Positions 16,588 to 25,299 of a DNA stretch of 64,000 nt are shown here, piece by piece. The first letter of the stretch is position 1. Every line of letters starts with the position of its first letter. The stretch is from Bacteroidota bacterium (GTDB lineage: Bacteria > Bacteroidota > Bacteroidia > Bacteroidales > Dysgonomonadaceae). The position numbers and the translations under genes are program-made. The notes beneath the pieces are model-generated. The model did no database searches. It was given only the letters and a program-made list of their open reading frames with translations, and was not told the origin of the DNA. The stretch lies in assembly GCA_023388315.1 (NCBI GenBank), contig JAEWGM010000002.1, positions 19,114-83,113 on the forward strand. The letters run 5' to 3'.

Positions 16588-18522
16588 CTATTTGTTCAAC
16601 TCCTCCAATTCTAACGTCAACTGTTCCCAATTGTTCATAGCTCTGTTCAATTTGTTTTTGGTTTCGAGGTACGTTTGCATCAACTCGAAATCGGCAGCGC
16701 CTTCGGGTGTGGATAGTCGCGTTTCGAAATTGGAAATCTCTTCTTCCAGTTTCGCTATTTTATTTTCCGATTCCTCAATCTGACGTTCCAATTTTCGGAT
16801 TTTTCGGTTCAGCTCCTTTTGTTCTAAATAGGAGAGTTTGTTTTCCGATATTTCGGTTCTGTTTTCTGATTCTGTTTCTATCGATTTTTCTGAAATTTCC
16901 AGCTGTTGCAGCGATTCCATTTTCTTTTTCGATAGAAAATCGTAAATTCCGCCCAAATGTTCGGTTACTTTTCCGCCACCAAATTCATACACTTTCGTTA
17001 CTAAATTGTTGAGGAAATCGCGGTCGTGCGAAACGATAATTGCCGTGCCGTCGAATTCCGAAATGGCTTTTTTCAACACGTCTTTCGAAGCCATATCCAA
17101 GTGGTTGGTAGGCTCGTCTAAAATGAGCAGATTGACGGGTTCCAGCAAAAGACGAATCATTGCCAAACGGCTGCGCTCACCACCCGACAACACCTTTACT
17201 TTCTTTTCCGATGCTTCGCCGCCAAACATAAACGCGCCCAAAATATCGCGGATTTTGGTGCGGATATCGCCCGTGGCAACGTAGTCGATGGTTTCGAAAA
17301 CGGTACGGTTTTCGTCCAACAACTGCGCTTGATTTTGAGCGAAATATCCTATTTTTACGTTGTGGCCCAGCGTGAGTTTTCCGCCGAAATCGATTTCCTT
17401 CATAATGCACTTCACAAGAGTGGATTTTCCCTCGCCGTTTTTGCCCACAAACGCCACTTTTTCACCCCGGTTGATGGTAAATTCTACATCGGAAAACACC
17501 AGGTGGCTGCCGTAACTTTTCGAAACATTTTCGGCAATAACAGGATAGGAGCCTGAACGTGGCGCGGGCGGGAATTTCAAGTTTAGACGAGAATTGTCCA
17601 CTTCGTCCACTTCAATACGCTCGAGCTTTTCCAACTGCTTGATGCGCGATTGCACCTGATTGGATTTGGTGGCTTTATAGCGAAACCGCTCAATAAACGC
17701 TTCGGTATCCTGTATCTGTTTTTGCTGATTTTCGTACGCCCGGAGCTGCTGTTCGCGACGTTCGGCGCGTAGTTCCACGTATTTGCTGTACGGCACTTTG
17801 TAATCGTGGATGTCGCCCAGCATAATTTCGATGGTTCGGGTGGTAACGGCATCGAGAAAAGCCCTGTCGTGCGACACCAAAATTACGGCATTGGCGCGCG
17901 TGGCAAGAAAATTTTCGAGCCACTGAATGGATTCGATATCCAGATGGTTGGTTGGTTCGTCCAATAGTAGAATATCGGGCGTTTGCAGCAGGATTTTCGC
18001 CAACTCGATACGCATACGCCAGCCACCGCTAAATTCGCGTGTCGGACGGTTGAAATCTTCGCGCCGAAATCCCAATCCCATCAGGGTTTTCTCAATTTCG
18101 GCTTCAAAATTGTTGATGCCCGACATCAGCAGCAATTCTTGCAAATCGGTACTGCGTTGAATAATTTGGTGGTACTCTTCCGATTCGTAGTCCGTTCGCT
18201 CCGCGAGTTGCGTATGCAATCTTTCCAACTCTTTTTCCAGTTGCTGCAAATGTTCGAAAGCCAGAGCGGCCTCTTCGCGCACGGTGAGCGTATCGTTGAG
18301 CGTCATTTGCTGCGGCAGATAGCCGATAGTGGCTTCTTTCGGATAAGAAACATTTCCACCCGACAGTTGCTGCAATCCCGCAATGAGTTTGAGCAGCGTG
18401 GATTTTCCGGCTCCGTTTTTGCCCACCAGCGCCACGCGTTCATTTTTATTTAAGACGAACGATATTTCATCGAGCAGCGTGAATCCGCCGAAATGAACGG
18501 AAAGATTTTCTACGGAAAGCAT
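16588..18522 (-). CDS. ABC-F family ATP-binding protein
   Basis: A 644-aa soluble protein with two ABC ATPase domains and no membrane segments. Walker A motifs GKNGAGKST and GKNGEGKST, signatures FSGGW and LSGGERSR, and Walker B ILLLDEPTNHLD / LLILDEPTNHLD are all intact. The inter-domain linker is charged (RAERREQQLRAYENQQKQ). A C-terminal coiled coil, ELNRKIRKLERQIEESENK, follows. ABC-F proteins act on the ribosome (EttA/Uup/Vga types). This one resembles the housekeeping YdiF/Uup-like group, so antibiotic resistance should not be assumed. Confidence 0.93.
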   Translation of the reverse strand: MLSVENLSVHFGGFTLLDEISFVLNKNERVALVGKNGAGKSTLLKLIAGLQQLSGGNVSYPKEATIGYLPQQMTLNDTLTVREEAALAFEHLQQLEKELERLHTQLAERTDYESEEYHQIIQRSTDLQELLLMSGINNFEAEIEKTLMGLGFRREDFNRPTREFSGGWRMRIELAKILLQTPDILLLDEPTNHLDIESIQWLENFLATRANAVILVSHDRAFLDAVTTRTIEIMLGDIHDYKVPYSKYVELRAERREQQLRAYENQQKQIQDTEAFIERFRYKATKSNQVQSRIKQLEKLERIEVDEVDNSRLNLKFPPAPRSGSYPVIAENVSKSYGSHLVFSDVEFTINRGEKVAFVGKNGEGKSTLVKCIMKEIDFGGKLTLGHNVKIGYFAQNQAQLLDENRTVFETIDYVATGDIRTKIRDILGAFMFGGEASEKKVKVLSGGERSRLAMIRLLLEPVNLLILDEPTNHLDMASKDVLKKAISEFDGTAIIVSHDRDFLNNLVTKVYEFGGGKVTEHLGGIYDFLSKKKMESLQQLEISEKSIETESENRTEISENKLSYLEQKELNRKIRKLERQIEESENKIAKLEEEISNFETRLSTPEGAADFELMQTYLETKNKLNRAMNNWEQLTLELEELNK

Positions 18523-18528
18523 TTTTAT

Positions 18529-18564
18529 GTTTAAAGTTCAGTTGTTTAGGGTTCAATGTTTGGG
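18529..18564. repeat. GTT-type heptad array
   Basis: gtttaaa, gttcagt, one extra t, gtttagg, gttcaat, gtttggg. It alternates GTTTnnn with GTTCAnn, just as at 16505-16561, including a single T slip. It lies between the ABC-F start and the hisS stop. Confidence 0.75.
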
Positions 18565-18585
18565 TTTTTCGGAAAAATTCCGGTA

Positions 18586-18606
18586 GAGACGCAATACTTG
18601 CGTCTC
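18586..18606. repeat. GTAGA-ACGCA palindrome overlapping the hisS stop
   Basis: GAGACGCAA-tac-TTGCGTCTC, preceded by GTA when read on the plus strand. It overlaps the hisS TGA. A second copy of the same design lies at 50022-50042. It could act as a transcript-end hairpin for hisS. Confidence 0.65.
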
Positions 18607-20140
18607 AATCCTTAAACCGCTCCACAACTTCCTCCACTGTAACCAGCTCCTGTTCTCCCGATTGCATATTCTTCAACGTAATTTTTCCTTCCTTCATTTC
18701 GTTTTCGCCAACCAGTGCTACGAAGGGAATCCGATTATTATCGGCATACGTCATCTGCTTTTTCATTTTCGCGGCTTCGGGATAAAGTTCGGCACAAATT
18801 CCCTTGCTACGCAATTGGGCGAGAATGGGCAAGATGTGCGCTTCTTCTCTCTCTCCGAAATTCACGAAAAGCACATCGGTGCTGTGAGTGGAGTTCTCGG
18901 GGAAAAGGTTGAGTTGGTTGAGCACGTCGTAAATGCGGTCGGCACCAAAAGAGATGCCCACACCGGAAACATCGGGAAGTCCGAAAATCCCGGTTAGGTT
19001 ATCGTAGCGACCGCCGCCGGTGATGCTGCCGATTTCAACATCCAGCGCTTTTACTTCGATAATGGCGCCGGTGTAATAATTCAATCCGCGGGCAAGCGTG
19101 AGATCGAGTTCGATGGGCGTTTTCAGGTTGAGCAACCCGATTTTTTGCAAAATAAAATCGATTTCCTCCACGCCTTTCATTCCAATTTCAGATGTTGCCA
19201 GCACGTTGCGCAAAGTTGCCAGCTTTTCGCAGTTGCTTCCGCTGAGCGCGATAATGGGTTGCAGTTTGTCGATGGCTTCTTGCGGGATGTTTTTTGAGCG
19301 AAGTTCTTCGTTTACTTTTTCCAGCCCGATTTTGTCCAACTTATCGATAGCGACGGTAATATCTACAATTTTATCGGCTTCGCCAATGATTTCCGCGATT
19401 CCCGAAAGGATTTTGCGGTTGTTGAGTTTCACGCAAACGCGGATGTTGAGGCGCGAAAAGACTTCGTCGATAATTTGCAGCAGTTCCACTTCGTTGATAA
19501 GCGAATCGCTTCCCACCACATCGGCGTCGCATTGAAAAAATTCGCGGTAACGCCCTTTTTGCGGTCTGTCGGCACGCCAAACAGGTTGAATTTGGAAACG
19601 TTTGAAAGGGAATGTTATTTCGTTGCGGTGCATTACCACATATCGGGCAAACGGCACGGTGAGATCGTAACGTAAGCCTTTATCAGAAATAGTTGTCGTT
19701 ATTTTGTTTAGACTACTTTGCATTATCTCTTTGATTCCGTTTATATCTCTTTCCTCGTTTTTTTCAAAATCATAAAAAATAATTTTTCCGAACTCAGATG
19801 CTTCTTCATTATTTGAGAATTTTTCTTCAAACATTTTTTTTATAGTAGCAGTATCTGAATATTTTCTCAAAAGAGTTGCAATCTGTAAATACGGAAAAAA
19901 AACATTCATATTGTTTTTGCCGAAGTAATCGCCCGAATTGAGTATCTTGAAAAGTAATTTATCGCCCTCCTCTCCGTATTTTCCCATCAACGTGGATAGG
20001 TTTTCCATTGCCGGTGTTTCAATTTGGCGATAGCCGTAAAGGCGGTAAACTTCTTTTATGGTGTCGAAAATATAGTTGCGTTTCGCCATTTCTTCGGGCG
20101 AAAAGTCGCGCGTTCCTTTGGGAATAGAGGGTTTTTGCAT
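18605..20140 (-). CDS. hisS: Histidyl-tRNA synthetase with an AT-rich insertion
   Basis: A 511-aa class II synthetase that charges tRNA-His. Visible are motif 1 around IPKGTRDFSPEEMAKRNYIF, motif 2 FQIQPVWRADRPQKGRYREF, the histidine loops LARGLNYYTGAI and SITGGGRYDNLTG, and motif 3 GVGISFGADR. The ATG at 20140 is chosen because MQKPSIPKGTRDF is the usual N-terminus; reading frames upstream add unrelated sequence. Residues ~74-151 are about 55-60 longer than I recall for Bacteroides HisRS, and the DNA (19688-19921) is much more AT-rich than the rest. All catalytic motifs are intact. A TATCTTTG box lies at 20166-20173. Confidence 0.94.
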   Translation of the reverse strand: MQKPSIPKGTRDFSPEEMAKRNYIFDTIKEVYRLYGYRQIETPAMENLSTLMGKYGEEGDKLLFKILNSGDYFGKNNMNVFFPYLQIATLLRKYSDTATIKKMFEEKFSNNEEASEFGKIIFYDFEKNEERDINGIKEIMQSSLNKITTTISDKGLRYDLTVPFARYVVMHRNEITFPFKRFQIQPVWRADRPQKGRYREFFQCDADVVGSDSLINEVELLQIIDEVFSRLNIRVCVKLNNRKILSGIAEIIGEADKIVDITVAIDKLDKIGLEKVNEELRSKNIPQEAIDKLQPIIALSGSNCEKLATLRNVLATSEIGMKGVEEIDFILQKIGLLNLKTPIELDLTLARGLNYYTGAIIEVKALDVEIGSITGGGRYDNLTGIFGLPDVSGVGISFGADRIYDVLNQLNLFPENSTHSTDVLFVNFGEREEAHILPILAQLRSKGICAELYPEAAKMKKQMTYADNNRIPFVALVGENEMKEGKITLKNMQSGEQELVTVEEVVERFKD

Positions 20141-20165
20141 CTTGATTTTTGTTGGTTTTAAGATG

Positions 20166-20173
20166 CAAAGATA
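20166..20173 (-). promoter_or_regulatory. Promoter -7 box for hisS
   Basis: TATCTTTG on the minus strand, 25 bp before the hisS ATG. This supports the start at 20140. Confidence 0.55.
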
Positions 20174-20232
20174 TGCAAAATTTGGGTGATTGTTGCACAG
20201 AGGAGCACAGAGATAACGCGGAGGAATACAGT

Positions 20233-20266
20233 AAAAGCGCGTCGCAATCTCTTGCAACGCGCTTTT
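20233..20266. terminator. Bidirectional intrinsic terminator between phoH and hisS
   Basis: AAAAGCGCGT-GCAA pairs with TTGC-ACGCGCTTTT with one C-A mismatch and a 4-base loop. There is a T-run on each strand. It ends phoH transcripts before the hisS promoter. Confidence 0.75.
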
Positions 20267-20273
20267 ATCCAAT

Positions 20274-20300
20274 ACCCTTTGCTCAAAGCTCAACGCTTAC
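20274..20300. repeat. Short heptad repeat of the GCTCAAC type
   Basis: acccttt, gctcaaa, gctcaac, gcttac. It has the same consensus as the large array at 384-460 although 20 kb away. It lies between the terminator and the phoH stop. Confidence 0.55.
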
Positions 20301-21718
20301 AATAAATTGCTCGCCAACTCCGATAACTCGCTTCGTTCGCCTTTTACAAGGTTCACGTGCGCGAAAACGTGTTGCCCGTTCATTTTGTCAATCATGTATG
20401 CCAAACCGTTAGATTGTGAATCCAAATAGGGGGAGTCTATTTGTTGCAAGTCGCCTGTGAAGACCATTTTGGTGTTTTCGCCCGCGCGTGTGATAATGGT
20501 TTTTACTTCGTGCGGCGTGAGGTTCTGCGCTTCGTCGATGATGCAGAATGTTTCAGTGAGGCTGCGACCGCGAATAAATGCCAACGCTTCAATTTCCAGT
20601 TGTCCCGATTTTTGCATCTCGTCAATCACGCGCAATTCGGAACTATTGGAGCCTAAGTGCGATTTTATCACATTCAGGTTGTCGAAAAGCGGTTGCATAT
20701 AGGGCGCAATCTTCTGTTTTTCATCGCCGGGTAAGTAACCCAAGTCTTTGTTGGACAGCGAAACAATGGGGCGCGCCAGCAAAATATGGCTGTAAATTTT
20801 GTTTTGTTTAAGTGCTGAAGCCAGCGCCAACAAGGTTTTACCGGTTCCGGCTTTTCCGGTGAGGCCTACCAGTTTTATTTCGGGGTCGTTGAGCACTTCA
20901 AACGCGAAAGCTTGCTCAGCGTTGCGCGGCTGAATGCCGAAGTTGGTGTCTTTCTCTACCTTTTTAATTTTTTGTGTGAAAGGCACATATCGGGCAAGCA
21001 CGCTGTTGCGGTCGCTTTTCAAAATAAAGCATTGGTTGGGCGTTACTTCGGATTGAAAATTGAATTCGTCCAAATCCACGCCGGCGGGTTGGGCGTATAT
21101 TTTATCGATTAAATCGGGGTCTATGCCTTCCAACACCACTTCGCCTTGGTCGAAAATATCGATATCCGTTACTTTGTCGTTTATGTAATCCTCCGCCACA
21201 ATTCCAAGCGAGCGGGCTTTCATGCGCAAGTTGATGTCTTTGGAAACCAGTACCGTTTTGGTGCCGGGATTTTTTTCCATAATATCCATCACCACGGAAA
21301 GGATGCGGTTGTCGGGTGTACGTTCGGGGAAAGCTTCTGTAATTTTGACGTTTTCTTTCGATGAATTCACGATGTATAGTTTGCCGCGGCCCATTCCTAA
21401 ATCGGCGCCATCGGTAAAGAGGTCGTCGTCGGTAATCAAATCCAGATCGCGCACAAACGCACGGGCATTGAAGTTTATTTGGTCGTTTCCTTTTTTAAAT
21501 TTATCCAACTCCTCCAAGACGATAAAAGGCAAATAAATATCGTTTTCTTCAAAGTTTTCCAAGCATTTATAATCGTGCAAAATCACGTTTGTGTCAAGAA
21601 TAAAGTTTTTCTTGGCGCTCTGTGGTGCGGGTTTGGTTTTGCTTCGGGTTGTTTTGGCTGTTTTTTCGGTTTTGGGAGTAGTTGTTTGTTTCGTAGTTTT
21701 AGCGTTAGTTGTAGGCAT
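20297..21718 (-). CDS. PhoH family protein with N-terminal PIN domain
   Basis: A 473-aa fusion. Residues ~38-170 are a PIN ribonuclease-like domain (FILDTNVILHD..., acidic residues in EELDKF and VLVSKDINLRMKA). Residues ~280-473 are the PhoH ATPase, with Walker A LTGKAGTGKT and Walker B CIIDEAQNLTPHE, followed by FTGDLQQID. A Lys/Thr-rich N-terminal tail of ~35 residues precedes the PIN domain. PIN-PhoH proteins are RNA helicase/nuclease-like; the target is unknown. Confidence 0.92.
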   Translation of the reverse strand: MPTTNAKTTKQTTTPKTEKTAKTTRSKTKPAPQSAKKNFILDTNVILHDYKCLENFEENDIYLPFIVLEELDKFKKGNDQINFNARAFVRDLDLITDDDLFTDGADLGMGRGKLYIVNSSKENVKITEAFPERTPDNRILSVVMDIMEKNPGTKTVLVSKDINLRMKARSLGIVAEDYINDKVTDIDIFDQGEVVLEGIDPDLIDKIYAQPAGVDLDEFNFQSEVTPNQCFILKSDRNSVLARYVPFTQKIKKVEKDTNFGIQPRNAEQAFAFEVLNDPEIKLVGLTGKAGTGKTLLALASALKQNKIYSHILLARPIVSLSNKDLGYLPGDEKQKIAPYMQPLFDNLNVIKSHLGSNSSELRVIDEMQKSGQLEIEALAFIRGRSLTETFCIIDEAQNLTPHEVKTIITRAGENTKMVFTGDLQQIDSPYLDSQSNGLAYMIDKMNGQHVFAHVNLVKGERSELSELASNLL

Positions 21719-21816
21719 ATCACATAGTTTTTAAAATTCAAATTGCATTCTGTATTAAAAACGTAATAGAGCTAATTTTGTTTTGAAACATCGAAAAAAT
21801 AACCCATAAATATTAT

Positions 21817-21824
21817 TATCTTTG
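21817..21824 (+). promoter_or_regulatory. Promoter -7 box for the second M3 peptidase
   Basis: TATCTTTG followed by CAC, thirty bases before the ATG at 21854. Confidence 0.5.
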
Positions 21825-21853
21825 CACTCATTCACCCCAAATGAGCATTTTTT

Positions 21854-23947
21854 ATGAAAAAAACCTTTTTATTATTTATGAGTATGGCTATTTTGGCAAC
21901 GGTAACGGCAAACGAAAATCCTTTCTTTAAGCCGTTTACAACTCCTCACGCAACGCCTCCGTTTGATGTGATAAAAACGGAGCATTGCGAACCCGCTTTT
22001 GAAAAAGCAATGGCTGAGCATCAAGCAGAAATTGGCGCGATTGCGGCGAATCCTGCTGCTCCCACCTTTAAAAATACCATTGAAACGATGGAATATGCCG
22101 GCGAAATGCTGAGCAGGGTAAGTTCGGTGTTTTTTAACCTGAACAGTGCCGAAAGCAACGATGAAATGATGGAGATTTCGCGCCGTTTAAGTCCCAAACT
22201 CTCTGAGCATTCAAATAATATCTACCTTAACGAGAAACTGTTTCAGCGCGTGAAAGCGGTTTACGATAACCGTCATTCTTCGGGTTTATATCCCGAGCAA
22301 ATCCGTTTGGTGGAAAAATACTACGAAAGATTTGAAAACAGTGGTGCCACATTGTCGACTGATGATAAAGAAATTTACCGCCGCTTATCGATGGAATTGA
22401 GCAAAGCCACGCTCGATTTCGGACAAAACAACCTGAAAGAAACCAATCAGTTTGAAATGCTTTTGACTGATAAAGCCGATTTGGCCGGCTTGCCTCAAAG
22501 CGTGATTGACGCGGCTGCGACAAAAGCCAAATCGAAAGGCAAAGAGGGTTGGATGTTCGACCTTTCCGCACCAAGTTACATCGCTTTTATGAAGTATTCT
22601 TCCAGAAGAGACCTTCGTGAAAAGTTGTATATGGCTTACAACACAAAAGGCGTAAAAGGCGGCGAGTTTGACAACAAAGAGAACGTGGAGAAAATTGTGA
22701 ACCTTCGTTTGCAAATTGCCAATTTACTGGGTTACAAAAACTATGCTGAATATGTCTTGCGCACAAAAATGGCAAAAAACAAAGAAGGCGTATATGATTT
22801 GTTGAACAAACTGGCGAAAGCCTACGGCCCCGTTGCCCGAAAAGAAGTGGAAGATGTGCAAGCGTACGCCTCGAAAATGGAAGGCAAACCCATTGAAATT
22901 CAATCTTGGGACTGGAGTTATTATGCCGAAAAACTAAAAGATGAACGCTTCGATTTAAACGACGAAATGACGCGCCCCTATTTTGAATTGGAGAATGTGA
23001 AAAAAGGCGTCTTCGGTTTGGCAACCGATTTGTATGGATTAAAATTTGAGAAAAATCCGGAAATTCCCGTTTACCACCCCGAAGTGGAAGCTTTTGATGT
23101 GTTAGATGAAAAGGGAAATTTTGTTGCCGTTCTCTTTACAGATTTCCACCCCCGCGAAGGAAAACGCGCCGGTGCATGGATGACGAGCTATAAAGGACAA
23201 TTTATTAGAGATTTAACCGACCATCGCCCACACGTTTCTATCGTGATGAATTTTACCCGCCCAACGGAAACCACACCCGCGTTGCTCACTTTTGATGAGG
23301 TAAATACCTTTTTACACGAGTTTGGGCACGCACTCCACGGCATGTTGGCGAAAAGCAATTACGAAACGCTTTCGGGAACCAGCGTGTACCGCGATTTTGT
23401 GGAATTGCCTTCGCAAATAATGGAAAACTGGCTGGTGGAAAAAGAATTCTTGGATAAATTTGCTTTCCATTACCAAACCGGTGAAAAAATGCCCGAAGAA
23501 TTGGTGCAAAAAATAATAGACGCATCCAATTACAACACCGGATACGCCACCTTGCGCCAACTTTCTTTCGGATACATGGATATGGCGTGGCACACGCTCA
23601 ACAGCGGCTTCCACGGCGATGTGCGCGCGTTTGAACAAGAAGCGATGCAGCCTGTTCAATTGTTGCCCGTTGTTCCCGAAGCCAGCATGTCCACTCAGTT
23701 CGGACACATCTTTGCAGGCGGTTACGCGGCCGGATATTACAGCTACAAATGGGCGGAAGTGCTGGACGCGGACGCTTTTTCGGTGTTCAAGAAAAATGGA
23801 ATTTTCGACAGGAAAACCGCCGATTCTTTCCGTGTAAACATCTTGGAAAGAGGCAACACCGAGGAACCGATGGAACTTTACAAACGCTTCCGCGGACAAG
23901 AACCATCCATTGACGCTTTGTTGGAAAGGAACGGCGTGAAATTATAA
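21854..23947 (+). CDS. M3 family zinc metallopeptidase (second copy)
   Basis: A 697-aa M3 oligopeptidase. Zinc motif H488-E489-F-G-H492, then ALHGM and FVELPSQIMENW. Signal peptide MKKTFLLFMSMAILATVTAN without a lipobox, so a soluble periplasmic enzyme, whereas the paralogue at 578 is a lipoprotein. The two are recognisably similar along the whole length (for example IQSWDW.YYAEKL and GYYSYKWAEVLDADAF). They probably share peptide-degrading work in different places. Confidence 0.93.
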   Translation: MKKTFLLFMSMAILATVTANENPFFKPFTTPHATPPFDVIKTEHCEPAFEKAMAEHQAEIGAIAANPAAPTFKNTIETMEYAGEMLSRVSSVFFNLNSAESNDEMMEISRRLSPKLSEHSNNIYLNEKLFQRVKAVYDNRHSSGLYPEQIRLVEKYYERFENSGATLSTDDKEIYRRLSMELSKATLDFGQNNLKETNQFEMLLTDKADLAGLPQSVIDAAATKAKSKGKEGWMFDLSAPSYIAFMKYSSRRDLREKLYMAYNTKGVKGGEFDNKENVEKIVNLRLQIANLLGYKNYAEYVLRTKMAKNKEGVYDLLNKLAKAYGPVARKEVEDVQAYASKMEGKPIEIQSWDWSYYAEKLKDERFDLNDEMTRPYFELENVKKGVFGLATDLYGLKFEKNPEIPVYHPEVEAFDVLDEKGNFVAVLFTDFHPREGKRAGAWMTSYKGQFIRDLTDHRPHVSIVMNFTRPTETTPALLTFDEVNTFLHEFGHALHGMLAKSNYETLSGTSVYRDFVELPSQIMENWLVEKEFLDKFAFHYQTGEKMPEELVQKIIDASNYNTGYATLRQLSFGYMDMAWHTLNSGFHGDVRAFEQEAMQPVQLLPVVPEASMSTQFGHIFAGGYAAGYYSYKWAEVLDADAFSVFKKNGIFDRKTADSFRVNILERGNTEEPMELYKRFRGQEPSIDALLERNGVKL

Positions 23948-24024
23948 GGCGATAGTCAAGAGAAAACTTTTGAATGTTTTTTGAAAAATAATTGCTTTAC
24001 AACGTTTAGGCAAAAAATAATTGC

Positions 24025-24032
24025 TATCTTTG
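24025..24032 (+). promoter_or_regulatory. Promoter -7 box for the RRM protein
   Basis: TATCTTTGCA, the best -7 match in the spacer. The ATG is at 24168, which implies a ~130-nt AT-rich leader. Confidence 0.5.
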
Positions 24033-24167
24033 CAGCGCAAAAGTATTTTTTCTTCAAGAAAGTTATTTAGTTTCTTCTCTTCAATTGTTAAGTCATTATC
24101 CTAACTCCTCTTTGTTTTTAAGATCTTATGCAATAATTATTTATTTTATTTATTTTAATTTTTTTAC

Positions 24168-24482
24168 ATGAACATTTTTGTTGCTGGCTTAAGTTACCAA
24201 ATTACTGAAGCCGATTTAAGAGAACTTTTTGAGGAATATGGAGAACTGACCTCAGCCAAAATTATTACCGACAGAGACACTCGCCGTTCAAAAGGTTACG
24301 GTTTCGTTGAAATGGTAAACGATGAAGATGGCCAACGCGCTATTGATGAATTAAACGATGCTGAATACGACGGACGTACACTTTCGGTATCGGTAGCACG
24401 CCCGCGTGCTGAAGGCGACCGCCCTAAATACAATAACAACCGTGGCGGCGGTTACGGAAATCGTGAAAGAAGCAGATATTGA
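24168..24482 (+). CDS. RRM-type RNA-binding protein
   Basis: A 104-aa protein with one RNA-recognition motif. RNP2 is MNIFVAGLSYQ and RNP1 is RSKGYGFVEM, both with the aromatic RNA-contacting residues. The C-terminal tail is Arg/Gly/Asn-rich (GDRPKYNNNRGGGYGNRERS). Such small RRM-RGG proteins are abundant in Bacteroidetes, which often lack classical Hfq, and are thought to act on RNA globally. The long leader suggests post-transcriptional control. A terminator follows at 24507. Confidence 0.93.
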   Translation: MNIFVAGLSYQITEADLRELFEEYGELTSAKIITDRDTRRSKGYGFVEMVNDEDGQRAIDELNDAEYDGRTLSVSVARPRAEGDRPKYNNNRGGGYGNRERSRY

Positions 24483-24506
24483 TAGAATCTCAATATAAAT
24501 GTTGAT

Positions 24507-24536
24507 AAAAACTGCATGTAATAGTGCAGTTTTTTT
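24507..24536 (+). terminator. Intrinsic terminator after the RRM gene
   Basis: AAAACTGCA (24508-24516) pairs with TGCAGTTTT (24525-24533), and the T-run extends to 24536. Confidence 0.8.
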
Positions 24537-24610
24537 ATGCGGTTAACATCCGCAGCGACAAAACAACTAAAGGGTAAATTAAAGAATTTTGGGGTCTTAA
24601 TTACTTTATT

Positions 24611-25294
24611 ATGAGTACAATTTTATGCATTGAAACGTCAACGCAGGTTTGTTCTTGTGTATTGTCTCGCAACGGAGAAATTTTGTTGGATAAAACGAGT
24701 TTTAAAGCACAATCGCACGCCACGTTGCTGGGCGTTTTTGTGAATGAGATAATGAGTTTTGCGCGCGAAAACAATTTGAGTATAGACGCCGTAGCCGTAA
24801 GTAGCGGCCCCGGCTCCTACACCGGTTTGCGCATTGGCGTTTCGCAGGCCAAAGGTTTGGTTTTTGGGCTGGATGTTCCGTTAATAGCCATCCCCACGCA
24901 CCAAATTATGGCGCATATGGTGAAACACAGAGTGGAGAAAGACGCACTGCTTTGCCCCATGATCGATGCGCGGCGAATGGAAGTGTACGCCACTTTTTTC
25001 GACACCTCACTGAACGTTGTCAGAGAAACATCGGCCGACATTGTGGATGAAAACAGCTATCGTGACCTGTTGGATACGAAAAAAGTGTTGTTTTTCGGCA
25101 ACGGTTCCGAAAAATGCAAAAGCGTGATAATGCACCCAAACGCGATGTTTTTGGCGGATGTGCATCCGTTGGCATCGGGTATGGTGCCCTTAGCCGAAAA
25201 AGCATTCGGTGAAAAAAAGTTTGAAGACGCGGCTTATTTCGAACCCTTTTATCTCAAGGAATTTGTGGCAACCATTGCCAAACCCAAGTTGTGA
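24611..25294 (+). CDS. tsaB: tRNA threonylcarbamoyladenosine biosynthesis protein TsaB
   Basis: A 227-aa protein of the TsaB/YeaZ family, the partner that holds TsaD for t6A37 modification of ANN-reading tRNAs. N-terminal ILCIETSTQVCSCVL and the SSGPGSYTGLRIGVSQAKGL segment are diagnostic. Length is normal. It ends 5 bp from a convergent lipoprotein gene. Confidence 0.94.
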   Translation: MSTILCIETSTQVCSCVLSRNGEILLDKTSFKAQSHATLLGVFVNEIMSFARENNLSIDAVAVSSGPGSYTGLRIGVSQAKGLVFGLDVPLIAIPTHQIMAHMVKHRVEKDALLCPMIDARRMEVYATFFDTSLNVVRETSADIVDENSYRDLLDTKKVLFFGNGSEKCKSVIMHPNAMFLADVHPLASGMVPLAEKAFGEKKFEDAAYFEPFYLKEFVATIAKPKL

Positions 25295-25299
25295 AAAGA

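Noticed and set aside
16588..18522. ABC-F protein as an antibiotic-resistance determinant
   Set aside because: The linker and C-terminal coiled coil look like the housekeeping YdiF/Uup-like group and no mobile context surrounds it.
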